Origin: Chrysomallon squamiferum
Lineage: Eukaryota; Mollusca; Gastropoda; Neomphalida; Peltospiridae
Assembly (NCBI GenBank): GCA_012295275.1
Contig: CM022676.1
Location: 11,555,581 to 11,619,580, forward strand
DNA length: 64,000 bases
Direction of reading: 5' to 3'
Part shown: positions 13,429 to 31,879 of the stretch, piece by piece
Layout of the letters: each line of letters opens with the position of its first letter
How positions within the stretch are numbered: position 1 is the first letter of the stretch
Position numbers and translations under genes: made by a program
The notes under the pieces: model-generated
What the model saw: only the letters and a program-made list of their open reading frames with translations
The model's database searches: none
Told to the model about the DNA's origin: nothing

Positions 13429-13851
13429 ACAGTACCTGATATAAAATATATTGATAGAAGTTATATTTGTTCAGTAGGTGGTATAACCAATGACTGTTTG
13501 ACATTATTAAGGAAACATATCTTTGTCTTTTATTAATCATACAGAAAGTTGTAATAATTTAAATTATATGTATAATTACACAGAATTGTGTAACATTTGT
13601 TTAATTGTCTGAAAGTTTTATTTATGACTGCAGCTACCAATGGATGGTTCTGTAAAAGACAGAGCAATGAGGACTGTGCCTCCGTACATCACAATAAAAC
13701 AATCTAACATAAAAGGAGCTGGTCTCGGTGCGTTTGCCGCACACGATATCCCCAGCAGAATGAGATTTGGTCCGTATGAAGGTCTTAAAATTGTCGACGT
13801 TATCAAAACTAGAGGAAAAGGTTATGCATGGACGGTTTGTAGACATTTACA

Positions 13852-13892
<41 letters not shown>

Positions 13893-14915
13893 ATAATAAT
13901 AAGAATAATAAAAGAAGAAGAAGAAAGAAGAAGAAGTAGAACAACAACAACAAGCAACAAAAATGATCTCAAGTGATTACTTTGTGTTATACTGGAAATA
14001 TATATATGTGTCCTAACAAACTAATGTGCACATTTAGTAAACCATCTGAACCATAGACACACACACACACGCACACACACACACGCACGCACGCACACAC
14101 ACAGTGATATAATTTGAATTTTTTTTTCTTTTTTTTTTTTAGGACAAGGCAAGAGTTGTTCTGGGTTTAATGAAAATGTTAGGGCCCCAAGGCAACTTAT
14201 TTTTCACTGATTCTTATTTTTTACTTATTAGTGAATATTGTTGGGTTTTTTTTATTATTATTATTAATGTCTAGCACCGCTTGCTAATGATTGGCTGAAT
14301 ATAAAATCCAGTTTGTTGTCGCAGATGCTCTGTTATCTTTTCTTTAAATTGACTCATGACAATTAAAATAAAGACACACCCTCCAAGTAGACCAGTCATG
14401 TCGTTTTTTCATAATTAGGACATTAACGCAGTAATGAGCCAAATGTCAAAGATTTTATGGAGTGATAGCATGATTATCACATCACGTAAATAGGGTTTCA
14501 TTAGCCTATTAATATTAACGTGATTTTTGGTTGATATTTTGCAAGGATCAGCCTTGGGAAATGTTTATTGTAAATATTTTTTTCGCTTATAATTTTGCTG
14601 TTGTCATGGCTACATTTACGTCATAGAGAGGTTTTTATGACGTATTTACAGATCTATTATGAAGGAGACAAATTCTTCTATATGGACGCTAAGCATGTAT
14701 CTCGTTCAAACTGGATTCGTTACATCAACACAGCGAATTATTTCAAAGATCAAAATATGGATACCATTCAAATCAGAAACAACATGTACTACTACTCGGT
14801 ACGACCTATTCCGAAGGGAACCGAACTGCTCACGTGGTATGGACATGCCTACGATGAAAGTCCTCGGAATAACAACTCGACATAAAGATGATTACTGGAA
14901 TCATTTGTTGATGGG

Positions 14916-14992
<77 letters not shown>

Positions 14993-15181
14993 GTCTATCT
15001 ATCTGTCTGTGTGTCTATCTATCTATCTATCTTCATTCATGTATCTGTATCTATCTGCTATATATCTATCTATATATCTATCTGTTTTACTTAATAATTG
15101 TGATTATTATTTACCATTTTTAAATCCATTTCTTTATTGCTTTAATTTTTCTTCTTTTCATTTTAATAATCACCATTTTTA

Positions 15182-15212
<31 letters not shown>

Positions 15213-15368
15213 GTTGTTGTTGTTGTTGTTGTTGTTGCTGCTGTTGTTATTCTTCTTTTTTGTTTCTTTTTTTTTTTCTGTTTTTTCTCAGAAACATCTT
15301 GGCCGTTTTTCTTCGTTTGTCCGAAAGGAAACTGTGCGAATCAGCTGACCTGTCCATTAGAGGAATAA
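6660..15368 (+). CDS. PR-B: predicted secreted tandem PR/SET protein with giant acidic repeat exon (two frame breaks)
   Basis: Exons: 6660-6712, 8092-10091, 10542-10618, 11141-11331, 11710-11941, 12789-12920, 13125-13186, 13634-13834, 14652-14914, 15292-15368. Exon 1 gives MWQPDKRVFILFLQLST, a signal-peptide-like segment. Exon 2 is exactly 2000 nt (1 + 666 codons + 1) of Asn/Asp/Glu/Thr-rich repeats. The double PR/SET plus Cys-tail part is close to PR-A. Exon 4 is 191 nt against 192 in PR-A because one base is lost in a T run near 11251-11256 (TTTCTTT became TTTTTT), which leads to TAG in the same exon. Exon 9 is 263 nt against 262 because of one extra base near GATGAAAGTCC (about 14850), which leads to TAA. 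Both indels touch homopolymers, so assembly error is possible; otherwise this is a young pseudogene. PR1 has WAG where active PRDMs have WYG. Confidence 0.68.
6713..8091 (+). other. PR-B intron 1
   Basis: A 1.4-kb AT-rich intron. Its first ~150 bp align with intron 1 of PR-A (shared AAATAAACAATTTCTTAACC block at about 6805 and 287). The rest shows A/T runs and an ATTTT-rich patch at about 7437-7510. No exon is recognised in it. Confidence 0.5.
8092..10091 (+). repeat. PR-B exon 2: 666-codon acidic repeat
   Basis: Built mainly from 27-bp (9-codon) units, ENTDNTEIN, ENIDNTEIN and EITDNTDIS variants. It contains longer duplications: a block with ESFDDIDIDHLF and IIKYMKINEIFENTDVS occurs near 8145-8350 and again near 9675-9890. 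A DEFEI(K/M)YSQ(D/N)YFG block occurs at 8752-8790 and at the exon end, so an ancestral exon seems to have been copied inside itself. The acceptor TATTCATAG at 8083-8091 matches that of PR-A exon 2. The frame is kept for 666 codons with no stop, and the product would be strongly acidic. Confidence 0.8.
10120..10540 (+). repeat. (ATT)n tracts in PR-B intron 2
   Basis: Two long ATT-type tracts, about 10138-10200 and 10464-10533, flank an ACT-rich stretch that is homologous to intron 2 of PR-A. The second tract ends 8 bp before the exon 3 acceptor. Confidence 0.8.
10790..11050 (+). repeat. 45-bp minisatellite
   Basis: About five to six near-identical 45-bp units containing TTAGTTTTATGTATGTC and TTGTTATTGTATATATG in PR-B intron 3. 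The length is divisible by three, so both strands look open; this is not a gene. Confidence 0.85.
12145..12590 (+). repeat. ~29-bp ACT-rich minisatellite
   Basis: PR-B intron 5. Around 14 units of ACTATTACTATACTAGTA followed by AGACTACC or AACCTACC. It follows the (ACT)n tract that is shared with PR-A and PR-D, from which it probably grew. Confidence 0.8.
12640..12785 (+). repeat. ATTT and (TA)n simple repeats before PR-B exon 6
   Basis: ATTT-rich sequence, a TA dinucleotide run at about 12731-12768, then poly-T leading into the TTTAAAG acceptor of exon 6. Confidence 0.8.
13294..13432 (+). repeat. (GATA)n microsatellite
   Basis: Uninterrupted GATA tetranucleotides with a few edge variants, in PR-B intron 7. 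Confidence 0.95.
14915..15080 (+). repeat. (ATCT)n microsatellite abutting exon 9 donor
   Basis: Begins at the PR-B exon 9 donor itself (ATGG|GTATCTATCT). The first donor bases are therefore part of the tract, and its length may affect the splice-site context. Confidence 0.9.
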
Positions 15369-15606
15369 ATCCAGTCTCCATGGTTACAAGACAGTAACCA
15401 AAAATGAAATAAAATAAAATAAAATTGTAGTAGTAAAAAATAAAATTATATTGTGACGCTTCATAGACGTGTACAAGTAAACTAACGAGCTTTTTAAAAC
15501 TGACTTCTTAATTTTATTTATTTTTGTTCACGCAGTGACGGAAATCTTAAAACATTTATTTGTTGCTAAAATACCAGTCGTCAGTCATCATCTTCATCGT
15601 CATTAT

Positions 15607-15629
15607 CATCATCATCATCATCATCATCA

Positions 15630-15722
<93 letters not shown>
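15607..15722 (+). repeat. (ATC)n/(ATT)n microsatellite downstream of PR-B
   Basis: About 250 bp after the PR-B stop codon, possibly in its 3' region. The matching place after PR-A (about 6030-6075) also has an ATC tract. Confidence 0.9.
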
Positions 15723-15723
<1 letters not shown>

Positions 15724-16189
15724 ATGCTAGTGAAAGCAGTTATATTATTGTTCAAAGTCAGGTGATGTTATTGTTGATTTGTTTAACTAACTCAGTGTCT
15801 AATTCTGTTATGATAATAGAGGAGACTGCAGTTCAAATATTTCTCGAATAAACAATTTGTTACAACTGTAGTTATTTTAATCTGTTTGGTCAGAACAGAA
15901 ACTTCAAACACCTCTATGTTAGTATGTTAGTGTGTTAGCAGATTAGTTAGGTGATATTTTAGTATAATCCTCATGTGTATTAGTGAAAAAAATCCCACAA
16001 TTAACCATTCAAATGACCTCCTAACTTTTGATTAATAAAATTCTTCCATTGCTTTATGTTTCTTCTTTAAAATTATTTTGTCAGTTTTAATTAATACAAC
16101 TCTTCCAGAGTTTTATATGTTTAATTATTAATTTTCTTGTCGCTTTTAATTAATATTACCCTTCCAGTGCTAATTATTAAAATCAGTTC

Positions 16190-16695
16190 TCATTTTTAGC
16201 TTCCAGTATCTATTTCACATATCTGTATGACTATTTCTTGTTTCACAGTTAAGTGTTCCAGTATCTATTTCACATATCTGTATGACTATTTGTTGTTTCA
16301 CAGTTAGGTGTTCCAGTATCTATTTCACATATCTGTATGACTATTTGTTGTTTCACAGTTAAGTGTTCCAGTATCTATTACACATATCTGTATGACTATT
16401 TGTTGTTTCACAGTTAGGTGTTCCAGTATCTATTTCACATATCTGTATGACTATTTGTTGTTTCACAGTTAAGTGTTCCAGTATCTATTACACATATCTG
16501 TATGACTATTTGTTGTTTCACAGTTAGGTGTTCCAGTATCTATTTCACATATCTGAATGACTATTTGTTGTTTCACAGTTAGGTGTTCCAGTATCTATTA
16601 CACATATCTGTATGACTATTTGCTGTTTCACAGTTAGGTGTTCCAGTATCTATTTCACATATCTGAATGACTATTTGTACTTTAACAGTTAAGTG
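16190..16695 (+). repeat. 55-bp minisatellite with dimeric higher-order pattern
   Basis: About nine units starting GTTCCAGTATCTATT and containing TGTTTCACAGTTA. Units mostly alternate between two forms (ATCTATTTCACA against ATCTATTACACA; GTTAGG against GTTAAG), which gives a 110-bp higher-order period over part of the array. It lies between PR-B and PR-C. Confidence 0.85.
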
Positions 16696-17052
16696 TTAAA
16701 TTATGATTGTTTCATATTTTCTCTCGAGAATCAGAAAATACATATAATAATAATACCACTAAAGTAACGGTTCAGTCGTCTTTTTGTTACCTGTATATAG
16801 AAGTAAATAGAAGTCACGGGTCAGTGCACTTTATGTTATCTACATACTGAAGTCACGGGTCAGTGGTTTTTGTTATCTGTATCTGTGTCGGTGAAAGAAT
16901 TTTTCATTTATTTGCTTTCTTTGCAGTGTTTATTGTTTACGTCCTCTCTTCCTAGCCACGTCAATCATTGTCACCTTTTTTTTCTTTTCTTTCCTTTTTT
17001 TTTTTTTCTTCTTCTCTTTTCAGTATCGGAAATTTTCAGTCTTTAGTGAAGG

Positions 17053-22533
<5,481 letters not shown>

Positions 22534-23929
22534 ACACTTTAAATGTGAAGACGCTGTGTTGGAACATTCACCTCACGTACACAACTTTCACACGTTATTT
22601 CCATGAAGACTTCGCCTGTTTAAACATGCAGAGAGCTGTGCAAGCGGGTAATTTTCTCTGGAGTTTATCATTTCATCATTTCAACTTGTCTCCGTGGTAT
22701 TCATCTCATCCAGACGCAATTCTTACTAATCCCCTGCATACCTGTGTGTGTCATAAACGTGTACACAACTAATCTCACACACAGGTTACCAAGGAAACAA
22801 GCTGACCAGGCAGACATGAGTCCAAGATCTGAACTGAGAATTACCAGAGAATGGGAAGCAGACATTCAGGTCACGGAGTTTATAATGACGCTGTCGTTGT
22901 ACAAAGAAAGAGTTTCCTACGTCACGATTTGACATCCGGCTGACATTTATATCTTGTCCACAGTTTGTCATCCGTTTTTCGCCAGTTTATTTTGCCAGAC
23001 AGGTTTTCCAGTGTACAACAGTTTTCTTTCTGACCTAAATGTGGGTAGATAAAGAGATAACTAACTATTAAACTGATATATCACATTTATTTACAATATT
23101 CTGTAGTTTTATTCAGTTAATTTATATTACTAACACAATGAATAGCAGTAAGTTTTTAATGGGATAAAATGAAAAAGAAACTTTTTTTTTTTACTTTTTT
23201 TTTTACACTGTGTAGTAGTATTTTTCTGTGTACGGGTTGTTGTTTTATTCTTTTCATTTCTGAGTATGCATCTGTTCCAGTGTTTACCTTTAATTAAAAA
23301 CCTGTCACATTATACTAAAAACTTAATTATTAGCTTCTGTAATATACACAACAATTAAGAATAATGGAAAATATGTTTGTTTTGTTTTTGTTTTTAACTC
23401 CAATTACCATATATTAACTTTTCTAATATTTCAAAATTGTGTCGTTATATTTTAATAATATTATCATAATGATGCCTTTTTGTCGAGACATCCTGAAACA
23501 ATAAATAATAAGCTGAAGAGAAGTTACTTTGTATTAAATAGAATATATAAAAGTGAATGTCTACACATAATGTGTGCTTCATAACGTGAAACGAAGCTGA
23601 ATATGATGATTAATATTTAAAATAAAATTAGAAACAGAATGTCGCGAATTTACGAAATATTTTTAACTGAACAATTAACTTCTGAATATTGTAACGAAAG
23701 ACTCATTTGACAGACCTACCGAGATTTTAACATTCTTCAGTCATAATTTCAACATCGCAAGTTACTGGAAGAAATTCGCGATCATGAACTCAGCAAGATT
23801 TTTGTAACTTTTTTTCACAGGATCTGTCCTAGCAACAGTCAAACTGTAGAAACTGATCTTTTTTTAAATACAAATATTTAATTTTCCGTGATAGTACTTA
23901 CTAATGTAATAAAATTTTAGAGAACTAAA

Positions 23930-23961
<32 letters not shown>

Positions 23962-24283
23962 CAGAAATTAAAAAGAAAAGTTTGAAATAAGAAGTATATA
24001 AAGTTTTGAAACTGCCGCCATGGTAGATATTTGTGACGTCATGAATACATGACGCAACCTGAGTTTCCCGACTTCCACTGCGAAATACATTTTTGAAAAT
24101 ATTTCGATAATTCGGTTGACGTTTATTTGAACTTTTGAAATTATCTTTAATTTTGTTTGTTTTAACTTTTTGTATTAGTTTTTCTAATTAACTAAACTGT
24201 TGGGGTTTGATTGAGTAAGCTAGTTAAACTACTTCCATTGTTTGTGAGTACAAGAAAATAAAAAATTTTTTACTTTTCTTAAC
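22534..24283 (+). other. PR-C/PR-D intergenic region
   Basis: 1.7 kb without a recognisable gene. It is AT-rich with a long T run at about 23933-23961. A block near 23836-23860 (GTCAAACTGTAGAAACTGAT) resembles the start-region block upstream of PR-A (about 60-80), perhaps a remnant of another duplicated 5' end. The PR-D promoter is expected within the last few hundred bases, but nothing specific can be assigned. Confidence 0.4.
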
Positions 24284-24356
24284 ATGTGGCTCATTCTCCA
24301 ACGCTTCCTTATTGTTTTGTTTCAACTGCTAAGGTATGTTTTTATTATTATTATTA

Positions 24357-24389
<33 letters not shown>

Positions 24390-26870
24390 CTTGTAGCAGT
24401 AAATCTAAATAATAACTGATCGCTTTGTAATGGAACATATTTAATAAATCTGTCAATGTCTCTATAAATCTGTATTATGTTTATCTGTTCATCTTTCTGT
24501 CTACCTATGTGTGTGTTTGTGTTTATGTATGTATGTATGTATGTATGTATGTATGTATGTATGTATGTATTTATTATTTGTAGCTTGATTTTGTTACCAA
24601 GCGGGACTGACGTCGGAAAGTCAGAGGAGTTATACTTAGGTACAGTAAAAACATTTACTTTTTATTTATTTATTTATTTATTTAATTTTATCTAAACTTA
24701 AATTTTGTCACATAAAAAGAAATTTTAAAATCTTTTCCATTTTATTAGGAAACAGATAAAAAAAAAAATAACAACACTGGTTATATAACAGTATTTTTCT
24801 ACAGCACATTTCTACCAGCTATAACTTGTCAAACGAGTACAACTGTTACTATTTGTATTTTTAACAGGAGACAAGTTTTTTCACGATGAAGCTCAAGAGG
24901 ACTGTCCATTTCCCAGAACAACAAGTGTAGTCAGAGATATGCCAGTAAGCTTTGTTTTATCTAAATATACTACTTACATATATATGTATATGATGTATGT
25001 ATGTATGTACATATGTGTGTGTGTGTGCATATACATGTATATATATAGAGAGAGACACACACACGCACACACACATTTATATGGCTATAAGTATATAACT
25101 ATATATATATATATAGACAGGTGTTTATATTTGCTAGGTAGTCACTGATGGCTCAGAAGATGACATGGCAGAGCTAAGTTTGCCGCCAGGTTTTGAGTTA
25201 CGACATTCTGGAGAAAACGAGCGTGTTGGAGTTTGGACAACACATTTCTTTCCCAGTGGATCGCGGTTCGGCCCGCTCTTTGGAAAGATTTACATGGAGA
25301 AGAAGCTGAATATTCTGGACAAAAGTTTCAAGGTAAAAGAAAAACAGAGACAGTGCTTTGGGTAGTTGATGCATACAATATGGCACCTGCAAAAGGTTTT
25401 ATCTTATACAAGAACAAAACTCATATTTCACATTGCGGGCCACATTAACCTAGTGCTGCACTGTAGCTTGTGTTACAACGTGAGCCTAAATTAAAAAATT
25501 AAATTAAAAATTACAAAACACAAAACAAATTTTAGACATTTTGTTCAGTGTCTTTATAATCCGTACGACACGCTAAACACGTGTCAAAGTTCTCTGTGAT
25601 TTACACGTAAAACTGAACTAAAATTCTGATCTAAAACTTGTACGTTTCTGTGATGTGCGCAAAACTGAAAATAAGGGGAAAACAGACGTACACGACAGTG
25701 AGGAGTCAGGAATTGTGTAGTACTACATAAAACAACCCGCTTCATTATCGTCACTGACAACACCGACACCAACCTCTGAAAACCACATCACACTTTCGAG
25801 TAGGAGTCAGGAATTGTGTAGTACTACATAAAACTTAAAAAAACAACCCGCTTCATTATCGTCACTGACAACACCGACACCAACCTCTGAAAACCACATC
25901 ACACTTTCGAGTAACAATTACCGCTCCAACACAATAAAAACAAATTCAAACTGAACTAATTAGATGCAACATGGCGAACAAAGCAATATCTTAACATCTA
26001 AACATCACAAACTGTAACGTGATTTAATAATGAATAATTAAAAAGACTATACTAAAAGTTGTAACTTTAGTAATATTGTCATGAACTTCAGGTCCGGTAT
26101 CGCGTGGACAACGAACGGAAACATTTCTCGAACTGGTTGAGGTACATCACGTGGTCACCCGCTGTTGCTGATAGCAACCTCGTCAGACGGAGTGATGAGT
26201 CAAAGATATATTACTACGCAGTGAGAGATATCCAGCCAGGAGAACAACTGAAACTGTGGACCGGATCACTCTTTGCCGAGAGTATAGGTCAGCCAGGATC
26301 TTGTAGAAATATTAAACATGACGGTAAGTACAAACAGCAGACAGTAACGACAAATACTACAACTACTACTACTACTACTACTACTACTAATCTTGCAACT
26401 ACTCCATTACAACTACAGCAGTTACTTATACTACATATATGACTACTAGTAGAACATGCTGCTACATACTTCTCTAATACTGCCACTACAACAGCAATGG
26501 TTACTACTACCTCTACCACCACCACAATACTACTACAATTGCTACTACTACTATTCTTGCGACTACTCCTGCATCTGCTACTACAACAACAGTTACCTGT
26601 ACTAAATACACGACTACTAATAAGAAAATGTTGCTATTACTACTCCTACGTCACTAATACTCCTATTACAGCAACAACAATGACTACTACTACTGCTAAT
26701 ACCACTGCTATGCTTAGCACAAATATTACTAGTACACTATTCTGACAAGGACTAACGTTACTACAACTACAACGACATTTACTACTACTGCAGGTTCATT
26801 GTCAGTTTTCCGGACACTGCTAGTTCGGAACGTCTGTAAGTCCAGACAAAATTAGGACGGGTAAACTAAC

Positions 26871-26901
<31 letters not shown>

Positions 26902-27287
26902 TTAATAATACGATTTTATTGTAGTTGCCTGTACCTTTTATACTAATATATTTCATTTAATTATTACATTTTTAATGACTAACCTGATTTTTTGTGTTGA
27001 AGATTGTTCTAATAAACTTATTTCATTTTTGCTAATCTAGTTCACTTAATTTACAGATAATATTTGTTAGAAAATCTAATAGTACATATGACTACTTTAT
27101 TAATACTACTGTTTTGTTTCAGTTCTAAAACGATTACTTCTGTTTCTCTTACTGAACGATTTCTCGACATCTGTTACCATAACGACGATTATCTGTACTC
27201 TTACAACTACTACTACCTCCACGATTATTACTTGTGTTATTTTGTTAAAAAAAAAATTATTTTTATTTTTTATCTATTATAATAATA

Positions 27288-27323
<36 letters not shown>

Positions 27324-30300
27324 TTATTTATTTATTTATTTTTTAAGAATCCTGCTGGCCATTTTTCTATCACTGTGAACAAGGATCATGTTTGATTGAC
27401 AGCTGCTCACTGGAGGAGGGCGTGGCTTTAAAACAGCTTGAAATGGAAGAAGAAATGAAGGAAGAAGAAGATGAGAAAAGTAAGTAACCACTGTTAGTAA
27501 GTTAGTAAGTTAGTAAATAAATACAATCAAATCTCTTCCCAACGAAGATATTGGTGCTCAGGTTTTTATTGGCTTAACAATGTTTCTGAGGTTGTGAATT
27601 ACTGCATGAACCAAACCTCAGTATAACCAAGTTGTCTCGTAGAATAGCAAAAAGTATTCTGAGTTACAAACACCTTCATTTAGACCGTCTCTTGAGTACT
27701 GACAAACGAATTTAAGGAAGCTAAGAAAGTGAGCACAAAAAAATATAGAAAAGAAAGCTGAACAATTTACATCGCTTTATTCCTTTCAATGACTTTTACG
27801 TTTTGAAGAATTGCAAGACAGACATTTGTTTTGAAGTCAGTGATGTGAGGAAATTAACAGGAAATCACGTGACGAGTTGTAGTAAGGGAAAATATTATAC
27901 TGAACCGCCATCTTTAGTACAGATGCAACTCATTCAACACGTCGTTAAACAGCCAGAGTAACTGACGATGAGAAACAATGATGTTGTTGTGACAGTCAGT
28001 AAAATATCCTGCGATATTTGACAGACCTCACATACACTGATGTTGAAAACCTGCAGCTCGCTGATGTGTGTCTGTGTGTGTGTGTGTCTGTGTATGTGTT
28101 TAGTTTTCTTTGTGTCTATATTCGCCTGTATGTTCGAAATTTGCCAGACGCCCCTCCTCTCCACTGATGACGGTTTTTCTGTTGACGTATGTGATGTCAT
28201 CCCCCCCATATCAGTACGTCAGTCACTGCCAGTACGCAATCTCAGTACAAACTGGGCGTGGCTTGAGAATGTACGTCCAACACATTAGCCACAGATCAAA
28301 CCACCAAGTCGCAATCATTATAGTCAACATGCTGTAATACAGAACCGACTCCAGCAGTTTGTTCTAACTGTACTATTCATGTTAATCAACTGACAGCCTT
28401 TTTCAGTGTACATTTTCACCAGTATACTCTTGTATGACCGTAATTACAGCTAGACAAAAACATGCTGGTGACGTGACGAATAGATTCGATTTAATGTGTT
28501 TCTAATTTAGTTGTCAATCTGTGATGCTTTCTGTTAGTAAGTTAGTAAATGACACTGCTGCTTGTGGGAAGGTGCTTACAAACAGTTCTTTGCAGCTAGT
28601 TAATTAGCCTTGATATGACAGCAGAATGTTTATGTTCTTCATCTGTGTGTGACGTGATACATACAAAGAACATACACACAGACATACACACAAAACACAG
28701 ACTCATTACCTGTACATATATATATATATACAGACACACACAAACAGGAAAACAAGCAGAACTAAACTGTGAAAATGATTTTTCTGACATCGTGTTTTTT
28801 CTTAACTTCCAGTAACTGGTTTCTCGGGATATTTCCGGTATCAGCTGCATATTCCTTTAGCTATCTTTGAACCTTTGTATGTTGTCAGAAATAGTAAGGT
28901 AACTTTACTATTAATAAAATAGTGTCAGAAAATCAGAAATAAAGCGTTGTTTTAATTTATTATAATGTTCCTTACAGTTGTAACCAGTGATTATATTTTA
29001 CACCACTTCTTTAATCTGTCTTTATACACAGAGTAACTCTTACATTTAGTTTTAACCTAGTTTATTGAATGTTAGTTTTATATTATCATCATCATCATCA
29101 TTTTTCTTATTATTATAATGCAGCTACCAATGGATGGTTCTGTAAAAGACAGAGCAATGAGGACTGTGCCTCCGTACATCACAATAAAACAATCTAACAT
29201 AAAAGGAGCTGGTCTCGGTGCGTTTGCCGCACACGATATCCCCAGCAGAATGAGATTTGGTCCGTATGAAGGTCTTAAAATTGTCGACGTTATCAAAGAC
29301 AGAAACAATGATTATGCTTGGCAGGTTTGTAAACATTTACAACAACAACGACAACAAAGATAATAATAATAATAATAATAATAGCGACAACAAGAACAAC
29401 AATACTACTACTGCTACTACTGGAAATAATAAAAATCTTACAATGAAAGTTATTCACTTTTCAGCTATTACTTCCGTTGCGCTTTTTTTTTTTTTTTTTT
29501 ACAATACGTCATAATGAGGGTAACGTAATATTTATGACGTCACTGCAGGTAATCGACGGTAAAGAAAGCTACTTAGTGGACGCCAGGGACGTCTCTCGTT
29601 CAAACTGGATTCGTTACGTCAACACAGCGAACTATTTCAAAGATCAAAACATGGACGCCATTCAGATGCGGAACAACGTCTACTACTACTCGATACGACG
29701 TATTCCGGCGGGAACCGAGCTGCTCACGTGGTTTGGCAGTTACTATGACAACGTCCTGGGAATAAAAACTCGTGAGCCGGAGGACTGCTGGAACGATTTG
29801 CTGATCGGTGAATCATCTTTTTGTTCTTTCTTCTGTTTCTTCTTCTTTATTCTTTAGCAGTAATAATAGTAGCAGTAGCAGTAGTAGTAGTAGTAGTAAT
29901 GATAATAGTAGTAGCAGTAACAGTAGTAGTAGCAGTAATGATAATAATAGTAGCAGTAGTAGCAGTAGCTGTAGTAGTAGTAGTAATCATAATAATAGTA
30001 GCAGTAGTAGTAGTAGCAGTAGTAGTAGTAGCAGTAATAGTAGTAGTGGTAGTAATAGTTGTAGTAGTAGTAATGGTAGTAGTAGTAGTAATAGTAGTAG
30101 TAGCAGTAGTTGTAGCAGTAGTAGTAGTAGTGGTAGCATTAATAACAGCAGCAGGTGCACATTTCTAAAGGCACAAACAATTTTAAATTTATTTTATATT
30201 TAAAATAAAATATAAAAATTATAGTAATCTTATAAACATTTAAAAAAAAAAATTGATAATAATAATAATAACCACCAGAACAACAATAACAGTTCTAAAT

Positions 30301-30355
30301 ACAAAATGAAAATAAAGCGAAGTACTAGGTACTACTAATAATAATTATAATAAAA

Positions 30356-30393
<38 letters not shown>

Positions 30394-30484
30394 TTTCTTT
30401 TTCTCAGAACCTTTCTGGCCGTTTTTCTTCATTTGTTCGAAAGGAAACTGTGCGAATCAGCTGACTTGTCCAATAGAGGAATAA
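24284..30484 (+). CDS. PR-D: intact predicted secreted tandem PR/SET protein, ~454 aa
   Basis: Exons: 24284-24333, 24584-24639, 24868-24944, 25138-25332, 26092-26323, 27348-27479, 28813-28898, 29124-29324, 29549-29807, 30408-30484. The total is 1365 nt, 455 codons with stop, and every junction is in frame. The N-terminus MWLILQRFLIVLFQLL and following SLILLPSG form a signal peptide or membrane anchor; the linker is short (DVGKSEELYLG). PR1: LPPGFELRHSG, VGVWTTHFFPSGSRFGP, NWLRYITW, YYYAVRDIQPGEQ, WTG in place of WYG. Tail 1: CWPFFYHCEQGSC then an acidic Glu/Lys stretch. Pre-PR2: PLYVVRNSK and DGSVKDRAMRTVPP. PR2: GLGAFAAHDIPS, MRFGPYEG, SNWIRYVNTANY, TWFG. Final tail: WPFFFICSKGNC....C and stop. 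Ten cysteines follow the signal segment. The pre-PR and PR pattern is closest to PRDM9/PRDM11. No zinc fingers or nuclear signal stand out. A secreted role is inferred only from the N-terminus. Confidence 0.82.
25699..25915 (+). repeat. Direct duplication of ~105 bp in PR-D intron 4
   Basis: Two adjacent copies of a segment with GGAGTCAGGAATTGTGTAG and CATCACACTTTCGAGTA. The second copy has a 7-bp A/T insertion. No coding content. Confidence 0.9.
26354..26800 (+). repeat. ACT-rich intron tract in PR-D
   Basis: Same position and same first bases as the tracts in PR-A (3247) and PR-B (11972), with longer irregular ACT/ACA/ATT extension. Confidence 0.8.
27480..28812 (+). other. PR-D intron 6
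   Basis: 1.3-kb intron. A piece at about 28040-28120 (GAAAACCTGCAGCTCG then a TG-rich run) matches a piece in PR-C intron 1 at about 17411-17480, so the two probably share an old interspersed repeat. No exon is recognised. Confidence 0.45.
29855..30145 (+). repeat. (AGT)n-rich tract
   Basis: Interrupted AGT/AGC triplets in PR-D intron 9. Ser-rich or Val-rich frames arise from the triplet and are not coding. Confidence 0.9.
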
Positions 30485-30519
30485 ATCCAGTCTCCGTGGT
30501 TTAATAACTGAAAAATTAG

Positions 30520-31440
30520 TTTTCAGACACACAGAGACACATTATCACAGACAATGTTGACACACAGAGACACATTATCACAGACAGTGTTGACATATAG
30601 AGACACATCACAGACAATGTTGACACACAGACACATTATCACAGACAGTATTGACACACAGAGACACATTATCACAGACAATGTTGACACACAGAGACAC
30701 ATTATCACAGACAGTGTTGACATATAGAGACACATTATCACAGACAATGTTGACACACAGAGACACATTATCACAGACAGTATTGACACATAGAGACACA
30801 TTATCACAGACAGTATTGACACACAGAGGCACATTATCACAGACAGTACTGACACATAGAGACACATTATCACAGTGTTGACACATAGAGACACATTATC
30901 GCAGACAGTATTGACACATAGAGACACATTATCACAGTGTTGACACACAGATACACGTTATCACAGACAGTGTTGACACATAGAGACACATTATCACAGT
31001 GCTGACACACAGAGACACATTATCACAGTGCTGACACATCTAGACATATCATCACAGAGTATTGACACATTGAGACACATTATCACAGTGTTGACACATA
31101 AAGACACATTATCAGACAGTGTTGACACATAGAAACACATTATCACAGACAGTGTTGACACACAGAGACACATTATCACAGTGCTGACACATAGAAACAC
31201 ATTATCACAGACAGTATTGACACAGAAACACATTATCACAGTGCTGACACATAGAGACACATTATCACAGACAGTGTTGACACATGGAGACACATTATCA
31301 CAGCCAGTGTTGACACATAGAAACACATTATCACAGACAGTGTTGACACATAGAAATACATTATCACAGACAGTGTTGACACATAGAAACACATTATCAC
31401 AGTGCTGACACATAGAAACACATTATCACAGACAGTATTG
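30520..31440 (+). repeat. 33-bp minisatellite downstream of PR-D
   Basis: About 28 units with GAGACACATTATCACAGACA then GTGTTGACACA; a 27-bp form lacks the internal CAGACA. It begins about 40 bp after the PR-D stop codon and so may lie in the transcript's 3' end. The unit lengths are multiples of three, which opens several frames on both strands. Confidence 0.9.
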
Positions 31441-31459
31441 AGACTACTATGATACTAAT

Positions 31460-31595
31460 GCAACAACTATTATTACTATAGCTTTTACTACTACTACAGC
31501 ACTACTAAGACAAATACTATTAGTACTACTTCCAGGATTATTAATACTGCTGTTGCTGCTGTTACTACTTCCACTACCACTACTGCCATTATTGT

Positions 31596-31637
<42 letters not shown>

Positions 31638-31847
31638 CACTCTTTGCTACTCCTACTCCTACCGTTTGTGTTTTCGTGTTTTTTGTTTGTTTGTTTTCCC
31701 CACAAAACTCTTACCGTTTGTGTTTACGTGTATTACTTGTTAACAATACTGATCGTGGTGACGATGATGCTGATATTAACATTACAACTTGAAATGTATA
31801 AATATTATTTATTAGAAAAGTATTCAGTATATCATAGTGATAGTGTT

Positions 31848-31879
<32 letters not shown>

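Noticed and set aside
16190-16695. Possible PR-gene exon in the 55-bp repeat
   Set aside because: No frame matches any PR exon, and PR-C exon 1 is recognised downstream at 17053.
30520-31440. Cys/Val/Ser repeat protein on the minus strand
   Set aside because: 33- and 27-bp units open several frames equally on both strands. It begins just behind the PR-D stop and shows no gene signals.
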